The notes under the pieces: generated by a model
Databases searched by the model: none
What the model was told of the DNA's origin: nothing
What the model saw: only the letters and a program-made list of their open reading frames with translations
Program-made: the position numbers and the translations under genes
Part shown: positions 1 through 8,449 of the stretch, piece by piece
Layout: each line of letters begins with the position of its first letter
How positions within the stretch are numbered: position 1 is the stretch's first letter
DNA from: Chromobacterium haemolyticum
GTDB lineage: Bacteria; Pseudomonadota; Gammaproteobacteria; Burkholderiales; Chromobacteriaceae
Direction: 5' to 3'
Assembly: GCF_002081825.1 (NCBI RefSeq)
Contig: NZ_MUKU01000033.1
Span: forward strand, 1 to 56,153
DNA length: 56,153 nucleotides

Positions 1-194
1 ATTGAATGTGTTGTGCTTTGCCAGTCTGGCATCAGCAGGTACGTTACCCGCCCAATTGGCGCGCTTACTGGAGCAGTCGAGGCTGTTTGTGCTGCCACCA
101 CGCAGACCAGGCCGACATTGCCCGCGAGTCGTGAAGAACAGGGCACACAAATATCCAACGAAAAATGCCAGTCAGCGTTAACTGACTGGCATTA
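1..194 (+). mobile_element. Right end of an IS4-family-like insertion sequence (cut by window edge)
   Basis: The window opens inside a transposase reading frame. It closes just before a 12-bp stem (164-175 with 182-193) that looks like an IS terminal repeat. Read from the outside, the tip starts TAATGCCAGTCAGTTAACG, which resembles the remembered IS4-type tip TAATGCCGATCAGTTAAGG. The minus-strand copy of the hairpin is followed by a T run, so it could also stop transcription entering the element. The left end and target duplication lie outside the window. Confidence 0.55.
2..181 (+). CDS. IS4-like transposase, C-terminal fragment
   Basis: This frame is open from the window edge to a TAA at 179-181 and has no start inside the window. 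The 59 visible residues contain the stretch LLEQSRLFVLPPRRPGR followed by a basic tail HCPRVVKNRAHKYPTK. That basic tail after the last structured segment is typical of IS4-family transposase C-termini as I recall them. The frame runs into the terminal inverted repeat, as expected for the last gene of an insertion sequence. The DDE catalytic residues would lie upstream. The assignment rests on a short tail and on the IS4-like tip of the repeat, so the family is probable rather than certain. Confidence 0.5.
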   Translation: MNVLCFASLASAGTLPAQLARLLEQSRLFVLPPRRPGRHCPRVVKNRAHKYPTKNASQR

Positions 195-252
195 GGCCGC
201 CAGGCCGGGTTTTTCATTGCCGCTCTCTTCGCGAAACGCCGCTGCGCGCTAA

Positions 253-391
253 GAGCCTGTTCAAAATCTTGCGAGCAAGAGCGAGACAAGGCGAAAACGG
301 CTTCGAAATGCTCATGTACCATCTGTACATTCCGCTTCCTCAGCTGTTTTCGCCTTGTCTCGCTCTTGCTCGCTAGATCGTAAACAGACTC
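253..391. repeat. Dispersed MITE-like inverted-repeat element, copy 1
   Basis: A 139-bp near-palindrome. The tips are GAGCCTGTTCA on the left and the complement of GAGTCTGTTTACG on the right. Both arms carry GCGAGCAAGAGCGAGACAAG, and the centre is an ATGTAC/GTACAT dyad. It is flanked by TAA on both sides (250-252 and 392-394), which fits a 3-bp TNA target duplication. This is the most symmetric copy in the window: both halves are of the 'left-arm' type. Confidence 0.8.
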
Positions 392-395
392 TAAG

Positions 396-775
396 CGTGG
401 CGGGAGCGGCGGGTAAAGGGTGTTTTTGCCGTGGCGGGCTGTCCGTCCGGACAGGCGGCGGCGCGGACGGGGTCATGCCTGCCGGGCGGCGAGGGGGTCA
501 TGTCCCCGCGGTGCGGATCTGGGCTCGGTTCCGGTCCGCGCGATCTTGTTTTCATACATTTCATTTTCTTTTCAATGGCTTGTGCCGTTTGGTGTCAGGC
601 GATCCGCGCGCTGTCTTTCCGGTTTCCAAATACCGTCATGCGCTTTGTCATGGTCGGAAAATTCATTCTTGTCCCTTATACCTATCGAGTATGTCTATTA
701 CAGTGCAATCCATATTGCATAACAAGACGGCGCGCCGCCGCTTGTTGGCATCCATATCGATTGGGAGGTTTAGGC
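396..775. other. Non-coding interval upstream of the DoxX-type gene
   Basis: No convincing gene is present. Three dyads can be seen: CTGTCCG-TC-CGGACAG at 439-454; TGCAAT-N4-ATTGCA at 704-719, about 57 bases before the next start codon; and a GC-rich hairpin with arms AACAAG and CTTGTT at 721-746. The 704-719 dyad sits where a repressor or activator of the downstream genes could bind. I could not place a confident -35/-10 pair. Confidence 0.5.
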
Positions 776-1216
776 ATGCAAAAGGAAAGCGCCTGGAAGG
801 CGGTGTTGCTGTTGGCCCGGTTCGCGTTGGCGGCGGCGTTCTTGTCGGCGGTGGCGGATCGTTTCGGCTTCTGGGGCCATATGGGTGAACTGGGGGTGTC
901 CTGGGGAACGATGGAAAACTTCTATCGCCATGTGGCCAAGCTGTGCCCGTGGGCGCCGGCCGGTCTGATTCCGGTGCTGGCCTGGGCGGTGAACGCGCTG
1001 GAGGCGGTGTTGGGCGTGACCCTGTTGCTGGGCGTGCAGTTGCGCGCCTCCGCCTGGATCAGCGCGGCGCTGCTGCTGGTGTTCGCCTTGAGCATGGCCG
1101 CGTTCCAGAGCCTGAAGCTGTCGCTGAATTTCAGCGTGCTCACCTGCGCCGCCTGCGCCGCGCTGGTGTACCTGGCCAGTTCGCTGGAAGCGGCGCCGGG
1201 CGCGCGCCGCGCTTGA
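776..1216 (+). CDS. DoxX-family membrane protein
   Basis: This is a 146-residue protein with four hydrophobic segments (about residues 8-25, 60-80, 87-105 and 110-130), the size and layout of the DoxX/DoxD family. The ATG at 776 is chosen because GGGAGG precedes it at good spacing; the longer open frame upstream has no comparable site. Such proteins are linked to quinone or thiol redox chemistry in the inner membrane, but the substrate cannot be read from the sequence. It is 64 bases upstream of an AhpD-like gene on the same strand, a pairing often seen. It may be the first gene transcribed with the metabolite cluster downstream, although a hairpin at 1727-1752 intervenes. Confidence 0.7.
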   Translation: MQKESAWKAVLLLARFALAAAFLSAVADRFGFWGHMGELGVSWGTMENFYRHVAKLCPWAPAGLIPVLAWAVNALEAVLGVTLLLGVQLRASAWISAALLLVFALSMAAFQSLKLSLNFSVLTCAACAALVYLASSLEAAPGARRA

Positions 1217-1280
1217 AGTTTCCGGGCGCGGCCGGGCCGCGCCCGCTTCCTGTCCTTATCCAAATTTAGGAGTGTTGATC

Positions 1281-1712
1281 ATGAGTAGCTTGCGTCTTGC
1301 GTATTACGAATTGTCCCCGGAACTGCTGCAGGGCTTCCGCCTGGTGAAGCAGGGCCTGGAAAAGAGCGTGTTGGGTCTGCCGCTGATCGAGCTGATCTAT
1401 CTGCGCGTGTCCCAGATCAACGGTTGTTCCTTCTGCCTGAACATGCACACCAAGGCCCTGCGCGAGCGCGAGGAAAGCGACCGCCGTTTGGCGGAGCTGG
1501 CCGGCTGGCGCGTCAGCGCCCAGTTCAGCGAGCGCGAGAAGGCCGCGCTGGAATGGGCGGAGGCGCTGACTTATGTCGTTGAAAGCCATGCCGACGACGC
1601 CGCCTATCTGCCGCTGAAAGCGCATTTCAGCGATCAGGAGATTTCCGATCTGACCTTCGCCATCGCGTTGATGAACGGCATGAACCGGCTCGCCGTTGGC
1701 ATGCGTCAGTAA
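1281..1712 (+). CDS. Carboxymuconolactone decarboxylase / AhpD-like protein
   Basis: This 143-residue protein carries the AhpD core: a CxxC followed by His in GCSFCLNMH (residues about 50-58), preceded by the helix LIYLRVSQIN. In AhpD-type alkylhydroperoxidases these cysteines and the following His form a proton-relay disulfide centre. The family also includes decarboxylases without peroxidase activity. The ATG at 1281 follows an AGGAG-like site. It lies between a DoxX-type gene and an acyl-CoA ligase, all on the same strand. A peroxide- or quinone-detoxifying role beside an oxygenase cluster is possible but inferred. Confidence 0.8.
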   Translation: MSSLRLAYYELSPELLQGFRLVKQGLEKSVLGLPLIELIYLRVSQINGCSFCLNMHTKALREREESDRRLAELAGWRVSAQFSEREKAALEWAEALTYVVESHADDAAYLPLKAHFSDQEISDLTFAIALMNGMNRLAVGMRQ

Positions 1713-1726
1713 GCGCCTGACCAAGG

Positions 1727-1752
1727 GCCCGCTCGCGAGAGCGCGAGCGGGC
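1727..1752 (+). terminator. GC-rich hairpin between AhpD-like gene and ligase gene
   Basis: A perfect 11-bp stem (1727-1737 with 1742-1752) has a 4-base loop, just after the AhpD-like stop codon. No T run follows, so it is at best a partial terminator or an mRNA processing site separating the first two genes from the cluster. Confidence 0.4.
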
Positions 1753-1823
1753 TCGCAGACAGTCCACCCACCCGCCTGGCCGCAAGCGGCGGGCTAAACC
1801 AACGCCAGCAGACACACACCGAC

Positions 1824-3566
1824 ATGGACCACCTGATTAAAACGCAAGCCTGGGACGCGCTGTTCAACGATCCGGAACTGGGCGCCGGCAATTTCCTGTT
1901 CAAGGCCCACGCCGCCTACGGCGGCAGCCGGGAAGACTATCTGTTCCTGGAAAAGCCTTTTATCGGCCCGCGCGGCAACGCCTATCAGTCCTTTTCCTTG
2001 GACAGCCTGTTCCATCTGGTGAGCGATCTGGCGGCCTGGTACCGCCAGCAGGGCATCCAGGCGGGGCGGCATGTCTGCTTGTTCCTGGGCGACGGCATTC
2101 CGTCCTTCCTGCACTTCCTGGCGCTGGGCAGCCTGGGCTGCGTGCCGGTGCTGATCAACGGCCATCTGCGCGCGGACATCGCGGCGCTGTACGCGCAGCG
2201 CAACCGCTTCGACGTGTTCGTCTACGACAAGGAAACCGACGCGCGTTGGGACCTGGCCGGCGCGCTGCGCGGCCTCACCGCGCTGGACGCGGGCTTCAAC
2301 GCCGGCGCGGCGGTGGCGTTGGCGCCGCTGCCGGCTTCCGGCTGGCCGGCGGCGGTGAAGGACGAGGACATCGTGATGGTGTGCCACAGCTCCGGCACCA
2401 CCGGCATTCCCAAGGCGGTGCTGTTTGGCCACGCGCAGTTCTTCAACGGCAAGCGCGAGCGTCTGCGCGGCTTTGTCGAGCAAGACGAAGACAAGCTGGC
2501 CACGGCGATGCCGCCTACCCACGCGGCCGGCGTCAGCTATCTGATGACGGCCACCATGCTGCAATTGCCGGCGCTGGCGCTGGCGACGCAAACCGGCCAG
2601 GTGGCGGCCAATCTGATCGCCAGCTTCCAGCCCACCATCGTCACCGCGTTTTCCCAGACTTACGCCTCCTTCGCCGAACTGAACCTGCCGGACGGCTATT
2701 TCGACTCGGTGCGCCGCTATTACAACACCGGCGACACCGCGCACGAGGCGCATATCCGCCAACTGCTGCGCCTGGCGCCGCGGGGCCGCTTCACCGATAT
2801 GTTCGGCGCGTCCGAGCTGGGCATGTCGCAGTTCTTCAAGGTGTCCACGCCGGAGCAAGTGGCCAGCAAGCGCACGGTGGGTGCGGCCGCGTCCTACGCG
2901 CGCTGCGACGTACTCACTCCGCAGGGCGAGTTGCTGCCGGACGGCCAGCCGGGCTATATCGGCGTGCGTTCGCCCACGGTGACGCCGGGTTATTACGGCC
3001 AGCCGCACCTGACCGCGCTGACCACGCTGAACGGCTACTGGCTGACCGGCGACATCGGCCTGCGCCTGGACAACGGCGAGTTCGTGCACCTGGACCGCAT
3101 CGTGGACGCGGTGCCGACCCCGCTGGGCGTGCCGGCCTACACCCTGCTGCTGGAAGAACATTTGCTGAGCCATGCGGATCTGTTCGACGTCAGCGTGATC
3201 GGCGTTTCGCGCGGGCCGACGCGCGAAGAGGCGGTGCTGGTGCTGGCGCGCGGCAAGGCCGGCGCGGCGCTGGACGCGGACGAGGTGCTGCGCCAGGCGC
3301 TGGACTGCTTCCCGTTCAAAGGCCGCGGCGCGCTGCCGGACTACACCGTGTGCGTGGGCGTGCTGGGCGACGACTACGCGCTGCCGGTGGGCTCCACCGG
3401 CAAAGTGCTCAAGCGCGTGGAGCGCGATCAGTTCTGGAGCTGGCAGCGCGACTACGACGACGGCCTGCGCGACGTATTCAGCGCGCTGCGCTGGAACCAG
3501 TCCCTGGACCGTCAGCCGGAGGCGGCGGCGGAGCCGCAGAGCCTGCTGGACTACCTGAGGGGCTGA
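1824..3566 (+). CDS. AMP-forming acyl-CoA ligase (ANL superfamily)
   Basis: A 580-residue adenylate-forming enzyme that activates a carboxylate with ATP, normally to a CoA thioester. Visible motifs in order are the P-loop HSSGTTGIPKAV (about 189-200), the A5-type motif GASELGM (about 329), YWLTGDIG (about 403), the hinge LDRIVDAV, and the C-terminal catalytic lysine in GSTGKVLKR (about 525). It is the first gene of the Paa-like oxygenase run and lies 3 bases before paaA. It is not of the PaaK type: length and motifs differ from the roughly 430-residue phenylacetate-CoA ligases. A second ligase domain is encoded in the DAHP synthase fusion at 9762, so this one may act on a different or later acid. 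No good ribosome site precedes the ATG; a later start is possible. Confidence 0.8.
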   Translation: MDHLIKTQAWDALFNDPELGAGNFLFKAHAAYGGSREDYLFLEKPFIGPRGNAYQSFSLDSLFHLVSDLAAWYRQQGIQAGRHVCLFLGDGIPSFLHFLALGSLGCVPVLINGHLRADIAALYAQRNRFDVFVYDKETDARWDLAGALRGLTALDAGFNAGAAVALAPLPASGWPAAVKDEDIVMVCHSSGTTGIPKAVLFGHAQFFNGKRERLRGFVEQDEDKLATAMPPTHAAGVSYLMTATMLQLPALALATQTGQVAANLIASFQPTIVTAFSQTYASFAELNLPDGYFDSVRRYYNTGDTAHEAHIRQLLRLAPRGRFTDMFGASELGMSQFFKVSTPEQVASKRTVGAAASYARCDVLTPQGELLPDGQPGYIGVRSPTVTPGYYGQPHLTALTTLNGYWLTGDIGLRLDNGEFVHLDRIVDAVPTPLGVPAYTLLLEEHLLSHADLFDVSVIGVSRGPTREEAVLVLARGKAGAALDADEVLRQALDCFPFKGRGALPDYTVCVGVLGDDYALPVGSTGKVLKRVERDQFWSWQRDYDDGLRDVFSALRWNQSLDRQPEAAAEPQSLLDYLRG

Positions 3567-3569
3567 GGG

Positions 3570-4532
3570 ATGGAGACGACGGACGATCTGGAAGCGCTGG
3601 AGCTGGCGTTTCAACAGCGGATAGACCGCGGCGAGAAGATAGAGCCGCAGGACTGGATGCCGGAGGCCTACCGCCGCACTTTGCAGCGGCAGATGGCGCA
3701 GCACGCTCATTCCGAATACGTGGGCATGTTGCCGGAGGGCGCCTGGATCACCCGCGCGCCCAGCCTCAGCCGCAAATGCATTTTGTTGGCCAAGGTGCAG
3801 GACGAGGCCGGCCACGCCCAGTATCTGTACAGCGCGCTGGAGAGCCTGGGCCTGAGCCGGGAGCAGGCTTACGGGCAGTTGCTGGCCGGCGAGGCCAAGT
3901 ATCTGAATATTTTCAACTATCCGGCATTGAGTTGGGCGGACGTCGGCATGATCGGCTGGCTGACCGACGGCGCCGCCATCGTCAACCAAGTGCCCTTGTC
4001 GCGCTGTTCCTACGGCCCTTACGCCCGCGCCATGGTGCGCATCTGCCAGGAGGAGAGCTTCCACCACCGCCAGGGCTTTGATCTGGTGCGGCGGCTGGCG
4101 GAGGGCACGCCGGCGCAGCGGCGGATGGCGCAGGACGCGCTCAACCGCTGGTGGTGGCCGACGGTGATGGTGTTCGGCCCGCCGGACGAGGATTCGGTGC
4201 ACTCGCAGCGTTCGATGCGCTGGGGCGTCAAGCTGTATTCCAACGACACCCTGCGCCAGAAGTTCGTCGATCAGACCGTGCCGCAAGTGCTGCACCTGGG
4301 CCTGACGGTGCCGGACCCGGATCTGCGTTTCAACCCGGACACCGGCCATTACGAGATCGGCCGCATCGACTGGGACGAATTCAACCGGGTGATCCGGGGC
4401 CAGGGCCTGTGCAACCGCGAACGCATCGCCAGCCGCCGCCGGTCCTGGGACGAGGGCGCCTGGGTGCGCGAAGCCGCCGCCTGCCACGCCGTCAAGCTGG
4501 CGGCGCGGCCGCAAGGAGAACGAGATGCATGA
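3570..4532 (+). CDS. paaA: Phenylacetyl-CoA epoxidase-type catalytic subunit PaaA
   Basis: A 320-residue ferritin-like diiron oxygenase subunit, close to the 309 residues of E. coli PaaA. The ligand motifs are visible: [10 protein letters not shown] (about 77-86) and [10 protein letters not shown] (about 159-168), each giving the E..E/H set for iron. PaaA with PaaC forms the catalytic core that epoxidises the ring of an aryl-CoA thioester. Here the neighbours are anthranilate biosynthesis and an aryl-CoA ligase. The usual phenylacetate catabolic genes (paaF, G, H, J, Z, K) are absent, so the substrate is probably not phenylacetyl-CoA. It starts 3 bases after the ligase stop and overlaps paaB by 8 bases. 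Confidence 0.9.
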   Translation: METTDDLEALELAFQQRIDRGEKIEPQDWMPEAYRRTLQRQMAQHAHSEYVGMLPEGAWITRAPSLSRKCILLAKVQDEAGHAQYLYSALESLGLSREQAYGQLLAGEAKYLNIFNYPALSWADVGMIGWLTDGAAIVNQVPLSRCSYGPYARAMVRICQEESFHHRQGFDLVRRLAEGTPAQRRMAQDALNRWWWPTVMVFGPPDEDSVHSQRSMRWGVKLYSNDTLRQKFVDQTVPQVLHLGLTVPDPDLRFNPDTGHYEIGRIDWDEFNRVIRGQGLCNRERIASRRRSWDEGAWVREAAACHAVKLAARPQGERDA

Positions 4533-4806
4533 GTGGAAGCTTTGGGAAGTGTTCGCGCGCAGCCAAAACGGCGTGGCGCACCGCCACGTGGGCAGCGTGC
4601 AGGCCAGCGACGCGGCGATGGCGCTGCAGCACGCGCGCGATGTGTTCACCCGCCGCGGCGAGTTCGTCAGCTTGTGGCTGGTGGCCGCCGAAGACCTGGT
4701 GAGCAGCGGCGAGGTGGAGCGCGCGCCGTGGTTCGAGACCGCGGCGGACAAGGGCTTCCGCCACGCTACCTATTACGAGGTGCCAGAGGGAGTGCAACAC
4801 CTGTGA
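4525..4806 (+). CDS. paaB: Epoxidase small subunit PaaB
   Basis: A 93-residue protein, matching the usual length of about 95 for PaaB. The opening [14 protein letters not shown] and the block [14 protein letters not shown] are characteristic of this structural subunit, which bridges PaaA-PaaC units in the epoxidase complex and has no metal site. The ATG overlaps the end of paaA and its stop overlaps the paaC start, indicating translational coupling in one operon. There is little doubt about the family; the physiological substrate of the complex is the open question. Confidence 0.9.
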   Translation: MHEWKLWEVFARSQNGVAHRHVGSVQASDAAMALQHARDVFTRRGEFVSLWLVAAEDLVSSGEVERAPWFETAADKGFRHATYYEVPEGVQHL

Positions 4807-5573
4807 CCCTGCATCCGGAATTGAAAAACCTGCGCGCGGAATACCTGCTGCGCCTGGGCGACAACGCGCTGATTCTGTCGCAGCGCTTGTGCGAATGGTG
4901 CGGCCACGCGCCCACGCTGGAAGAAGACCTGGCGCTGAGCAATGTGGCGCTGGACTTGCTGGGCCAGGCGCGGCTGTGGCTGGACGCCGCCGGCCTCGGG
5001 CTGACGCCGCCGCAGAGCGAGGACGATCTGGCCTACGGCCGCGAGGCCCAAGCCTTCCGCAACGTGCTGCTGGCGGAGCTGACCCGCGGCAATTTCGCCG
5101 ACACCCAGATGCGCCAGTTCCTGTTCGACAGCTGGCATTGCCTGCTGCTGCGCGAGCTGTCGGATTCGGCGGACGCGGAAGTGGCCGCCATCGCCGCCAA
5201 GGCGTTGAAAGAGGCCACTTACCACCTGCGCCGCAGCAGCGGCTGGGTGGTGAGGCTGGGCGACGGCAGCCGGCAAAGCCGGGAATTCTGCCGGCTGGCG
5301 CTGGAGCGCTGCTGGCATTACGTGGGCGAATTGTTCGAGATGGACGAACTGGAGCAGGCGATGCTGGCCCAGGGCGTGGGCTGCGACCTGGCCGCGCTGT
5401 ATCCGGAATGGCTGGCCTACGTCAACGAAGTGCTGGCCGCGGCCACGCTGGAGCCGCCGCGCGCGGCGCCCGGCGTTAGCGGCGGCAAGCGCGGCGCGCA
5501 CGGCGAGGCGCTGGTGGCCCTGCTGATGGAGATGCAGTTCCTGACCCGCGCCCATCCGGGAGCCGGCTGGTGA
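4803..5573 (+). CDS. paaC: Epoxidase structural subunit PaaC
   Basis: A 256-residue ferritin-fold protein (E. coli PaaC is about 248). It starts with GTG at 4803, overlapping the TGA of paaB, with GAGGGAG just upstream. Recognisable blocks are YLLRLGDNALILSQRL (about 13-28), LSNVALDLLGQAR (about 46-58) and YHLRRSSGWVVRLGDG (about 139-154), all typical of PaaC, which pairs with PaaA but does not hold the catalytic iron. The open frame continues upstream of the GTG, but that part is the out-of-frame shadow of paaB. Confidence 0.88.
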   Translation: MTLHPELKNLRAEYLLRLGDNALILSQRLCEWCGHAPTLEEDLALSNVALDLLGQARLWLDAAGLGLTPPQSEDDLAYGREAQAFRNVLLAELTRGNFADTQMRQFLFDSWHCLLLRELSDSADAEVAAIAAKALKEATYHLRRSSGWVVRLGDGSRQSREFCRLALERCWHYVGELFEMDELEQAMLAQGVGCDLAALYPEWLAYVNEVLAAATLEPPRAAPGVSGGKRGAHGEALVALLMEMQFLTRAHPGAGW

Positions 5574-6091
5574 GCCGGGTGCACGGCCTGGAGGTGCAAA
5601 GCGGCACCGAGCGCGTTTGGGAATGGCTGGCCGGCATTCCGGACCCGGAAATGCCCTACGTCTCCATCGTGGATCTGGGCATCGTGCGCGACGTGCGCTG
5701 GGAGGACGACGCGCTGCGCGTGGTAGTGACGCCCACCTATAGCGGCTGCCCGGCCAAGGCGCAGATAGACAGCAATATCCGCCAGACCCTGCAAGACCGG
5801 GGCGTGGAGGCGGTGCGGCTGGAAACGCGGCTGCACCCGGCCTGGAGCACGGACTGGCTCAGCGAAAGCGGCCGGTCCAAGCTGCGCGCCGCCGGCATCG
5901 CCCCGCCCTTGCCGGCGGAGCCGGGCTGGCAGCGCTTGAGCTTCGTCGCCGTCGCCGCGCCGCGGGTGTCCTGTCCGCGCTGCGGTTCCGACGCCACCCG
6001 CCCGCAGGGCGAATTCGGCGGCACCGCCTGCAAGTCGCTGTATCAGTGCGACGCCTGCCGCAATCCGTTCGAGCACTTCAAGAGTTTATGA
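5570..6091 (+). CDS. paaD: PaaD-like FeS/zinc assembly protein
   Basis: A 173-residue protein with an N-terminal MIP18/DUF59-type domain (PDPEMPYVSIVDLGIV, about 25-40; GCPAK about 62) and a C-terminal zinc-ribbon-like cysteine set, CPRC and CDAC (about 137-168). PaaD is needed to mature the epoxidase, probably the Fe-S cluster of PaaE. It starts with GTG at 5570 in a 4-base overlap with the paaC stop and is followed 10 bases later by paaE. Its retention shows that the whole five-gene epoxidase set was kept as a functional unit. Confidence 0.87.
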   Translation: MSRVHGLEVQSGTERVWEWLAGIPDPEMPYVSIVDLGIVRDVRWEDDALRVVVTPTYSGCPAKAQIDSNIRQTLQDRGVEAVRLETRLHPAWSTDWLSESGRSKLRAAGIAPPLPAEPGWQRLSFVAVAAPRVSCPRCGSDATRPQGEFGGTACKSLYQCDACRNPFEHFKSL

Positions 6092-6101
6092 GGGAGTAGC
6101 C

Positions 6102-7169
6102 ATGCCGCAGTTTTACCCCTTGCAGCTGACCGAGATCCAGCGCGACACGCCGGACAGCCTGCTGTTGACGCTGGAGCCGTCGGAAGAACACCGCGACCGC
6201 TTTCGCCACGAGCCGGGCCAGCATCTGACCCTGCGCGCCTGGCTGGACGGCGAGGAAGTGCGCCGCAGTTATTCGCTGTGCAACGCGCCGGACGCGCCCA
6301 AGCTGCAGCTGGCGATCAAGCGGGTGGCCGGCGGCCGCTTCTCGCAATGGGCGCACGATAGTCTGGGGCCGGGCGCGATGCTGGAAGCCTTGCCGCCGTC
6401 CGGCCGCTTCGGCCTGCCGGCGGCGCCGGAAACGGCCCGCCATTACGCCGGCTTCGCCGCCGGCAGCGGCATCACCCCGGTCTTGTCCATCCTGCAGGCC
6501 TCCTTGCTGCGCGAACCGCTCAGCCGTTTCACCCTGGTTTATTGCAACCGCAACCTGGCCTCGCTGCAGTTCCGCGAAACGCTGGCGACGCTGAAGGACC
6601 GCTACCCGGCGCGGCTGTCCCTGGTCTATCTGTTCAGCGCGGAAGAGCAGGAGATCGAGCTGTTCAACGGCCGGCTGGACCGCGAGCGCTGCCTGGCGCT
6701 ATTGCGCGGCTGCCTGCCGGCGGCCTCCATCGACCACGCTTACGTTTGCGGCCCGGCCGGCATGATGGCGGCGGTGAGCCAGGCGCTGAGCGACAGCGGC
6801 CTGCCGCCGGAACGCATCCGCAGCGAACACTACGCCGCGGCCCCGGCCGCCGGTCCGGCCCGCGCCGAGCGCGCGTTGGCGGACAGCCCGGAGCGGGTGC
6901 GGGTGACGGTGAGGATGGACGGCATGCAGCGCCAGGTGGAATTGGGCGCGCCGGTGGACAACCTTTTGGACGCGCTGCTGCAAGCCGGCGTCACGCCGCG
7001 CTATTCCTGCAAGGCCGGCGTTTGCGCCACCTGCCGCTGCCAGGTGCTGGCCGGCGAAGTGGACATGGAGGCGCCGCACGCATTGGCGCCCGAGGAGGTG
7101 GCCGCCGGCTATGTGCTCAGCTGCCGCAGCCGCCCGCTGACTTCAACACTGGCGCTGTCATTCGACTGA
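6102..7169 (+). CDS. paaE: Epoxidase reductase subunit PaaE
   Basis: A 355-residue electron-transfer protein. Residues about 1-100 form an FAD-binding ferredoxin-reductase barrel (RRSYSLCNAP), about 105-235 an NADP-binding domain (GFAAGSGITPVLSIL; YVCGPAGMM), and about 265-355 a plant-type 2Fe-2S domain (CKAGVCATCRC with a fourth Cys in LSCRSRP). It passes NADPH electrons to the PaaA diiron centre. Size and domain order match E. coli PaaE (356 residues). GAGGGAG precedes the ATG. It is the last epoxidase gene, 22 bases before the MFS transporter. Confidence 0.9.
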   Translation: MPQFYPLQLTEIQRDTPDSLLLTLEPSEEHRDRFRHEPGQHLTLRAWLDGEEVRRSYSLCNAPDAPKLQLAIKRVAGGRFSQWAHDSLGPGAMLEALPPSGRFGLPAAPETARHYAGFAAGSGITPVLSILQASLLREPLSRFTLVYCNRNLASLQFRETLATLKDRYPARLSLVYLFSAEEQEIELFNGRLDRERCLALLRGCLPAASIDHAYVCGPAGMMAAVSQALSDSGLPPERIRSEHYAAAPAAGPARAERALADSPERVRVTVRMDGMQRQVELGAPVDNLLDALLQAGVTPRYSCKAGVCATCRCQVLAGEVDMEAPHALAPEEVAAGYVLSCRSRPLTSTLALSFD

Positions 7170-7191
7170 TCCGCGCCTAAGGACACACATC

Positions 7192-8373
7192 ATGACCTCT
7201 CAAAACGCCCTGTCCCGCTGGGCGCTGACCCTCTATTGCCTGGCCACCGGGTTTTCCGTGGCGGCGGTGGTCTACCACCAATCCATGACGCAGCTGATCG
7301 CCGTCTCCTTCGGCCTGTCCGCGGACTCGCTGTGGGGGCTGTCGGTAGCCACCCAGTTCGGCTACGGCGCCGGCCTGGTTCTGGGCTTGCCGCTGGGCGA
7401 CATGATCGCGCCGCGCCGGCTGATCCCCGCCGCCATGCTGGCGCTGGGCGTGGTGCTGCTGCTGGTGGGCATCGCCCCGTCGCCTTGGCTGATGGTGCTG
7501 CTGTGCGGCCTGGCCGGCCTGCTGTCCATCGCTGGCCAGCTGTTACTGGCCTACAGCGCCAAGGCGCTGGCGGCGGAGCAGCGCGGGCGGGTGGTGGGCA
7601 GCTTGCTCACTTCTTTGTTCGCCGGCCTGCTGCTGGCGCGGGTGCTGGCCGGCTGGGGCGGCGAACATATCGGCTGGCGCGGCATTTATCTGGTGGTGGG
7701 CGGCCTGACCTTCGTCATCGGCCTGGCGCTGCGCGGCTGCATCGGCGAGGTGCCGCTGGCCGGCCAGCTGCGCTACGGCCGCATGCTGAGCCAGCAGGGC
7801 GCGCTGTGGCTGAAGCTGCCGGAGCTGCGCCGTCTGGCGCTGGTGGCCGCCTGCTTCTTCGCCGCCTCCAACGGCATCTGGGCCAATTTGTCCTCGCTGA
7901 CCCATTCCACCCTGAACTGGAACGCCGGCCAGACCGGCCTGCTGGCCTTCACCTCCATCGCCGCGCTGCGCGCGCCGTGGTTGGCGCAACGCCTGCAACG
8001 GCGGCTGGACTGGCACGGCGTGATCGCGCTGCTGGGCATCGCCATCGCCGCCACCTCGCTGGCCGGCGTCTGGCTGGGCAGCCAGGTGCTGATGATCGTG
8101 GCTTTCCTGATGGTGACCGATCTGGGCGTGCGTTCGGTACAGACCATTGCCCAGGGTCGGGTGCTGGGCATAGACCCCGCCGCCGCCTCGCGGCTGAACA
8201 GCTTGTTCATGACGGTTTTCTTCTTCGGCGCCGCGCTGGGCTCCTGGTTGGGCGGCATCGCCATCCACCGCTTGGGCTGGGCCGGCATGTATCTGTTCCC
8301 GGCGGCCTGCGCCGCCGCCGGGCTGCTGTTCCTGAGCTGGCGCAACCCCGCGCTGCGCTTTGCCCGGGCCTGA
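7192..8373 (+). CDS. MFS transporter, probable exporter of the cluster product
   Basis: A 393-residue, very hydrophobic protein with about 12 membrane segments and the loop-2 region PLGDMIAPRRL that corresponds to the MFS signature GxxxDxxGxRR. It is placed between the epoxidase genes and the HDO-cupin gene with only 22 bases to paaE, so it is most likely co-transcribed. In a biosynthetic setting the likely job is efflux of, and self-protection against, the end product; uptake of a precursor is the alternative. Substrate cannot be read from the sequence. Confidence 0.8.
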   Translation: MTSQNALSRWALTLYCLATGFSVAAVVYHQSMTQLIAVSFGLSADSLWGLSVATQFGYGAGLVLGLPLGDMIAPRRLIPAAMLALGVVLLLVGIAPSPWLMVLLCGLAGLLSIAGQLLLAYSAKALAAEQRGRVVGSLLTSLFAGLLLARVLAGWGGEHIGWRGIYLVVGGLTFVIGLALRGCIGEVPLAGQLRYGRMLSQQGALWLKLPELRRLALVAACFFAASNGIWANLSSLTHSTLNWNAGQTGLLAFTSIAALRAPWLAQRLQRRLDWHGVIALLGIAIAATSLAGVWLGSQVLMIVAFLMVTDLGVRSVQTIAQGRVLGIDPAAASRLNSLFMTVFFFGAALGSWLGGIAIHRLGWAGMYLFPAACAAAGLLFLSWRNPALRFARA

Positions 8374-8449
8374 TTTCGCAACACCGCAACACCTGGACGC
8401 CGCGGCGCTTTCCGCGCCGCGAACCGCACACTTCGATTGGGAGATGGAC

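Noticed and set aside
164-193. Terminator of a host gene
   Set aside because: The stem coincides with the tip of the IS4-like element and no host gene ends there.
1794-4751. A 985-residue open frame on the minus strand opposite the ligase and paaA genes
   Set aside because: It is low-complexity Arg/Gln/His/Ala-rich sequence, the usual antisense shadow of GC-rich coding DNA, with no domain and lying opposite well-identified genes.
1824-7169. Standard phenylacetate degradation operon
   Set aside because: PaaF, G, H, J, Z, K and the regulator PaaX are absent, the heading ligase is not PaaK-like, and aromatic biosynthesis genes follow. Catabolism of phenylacetate is not the best reading.
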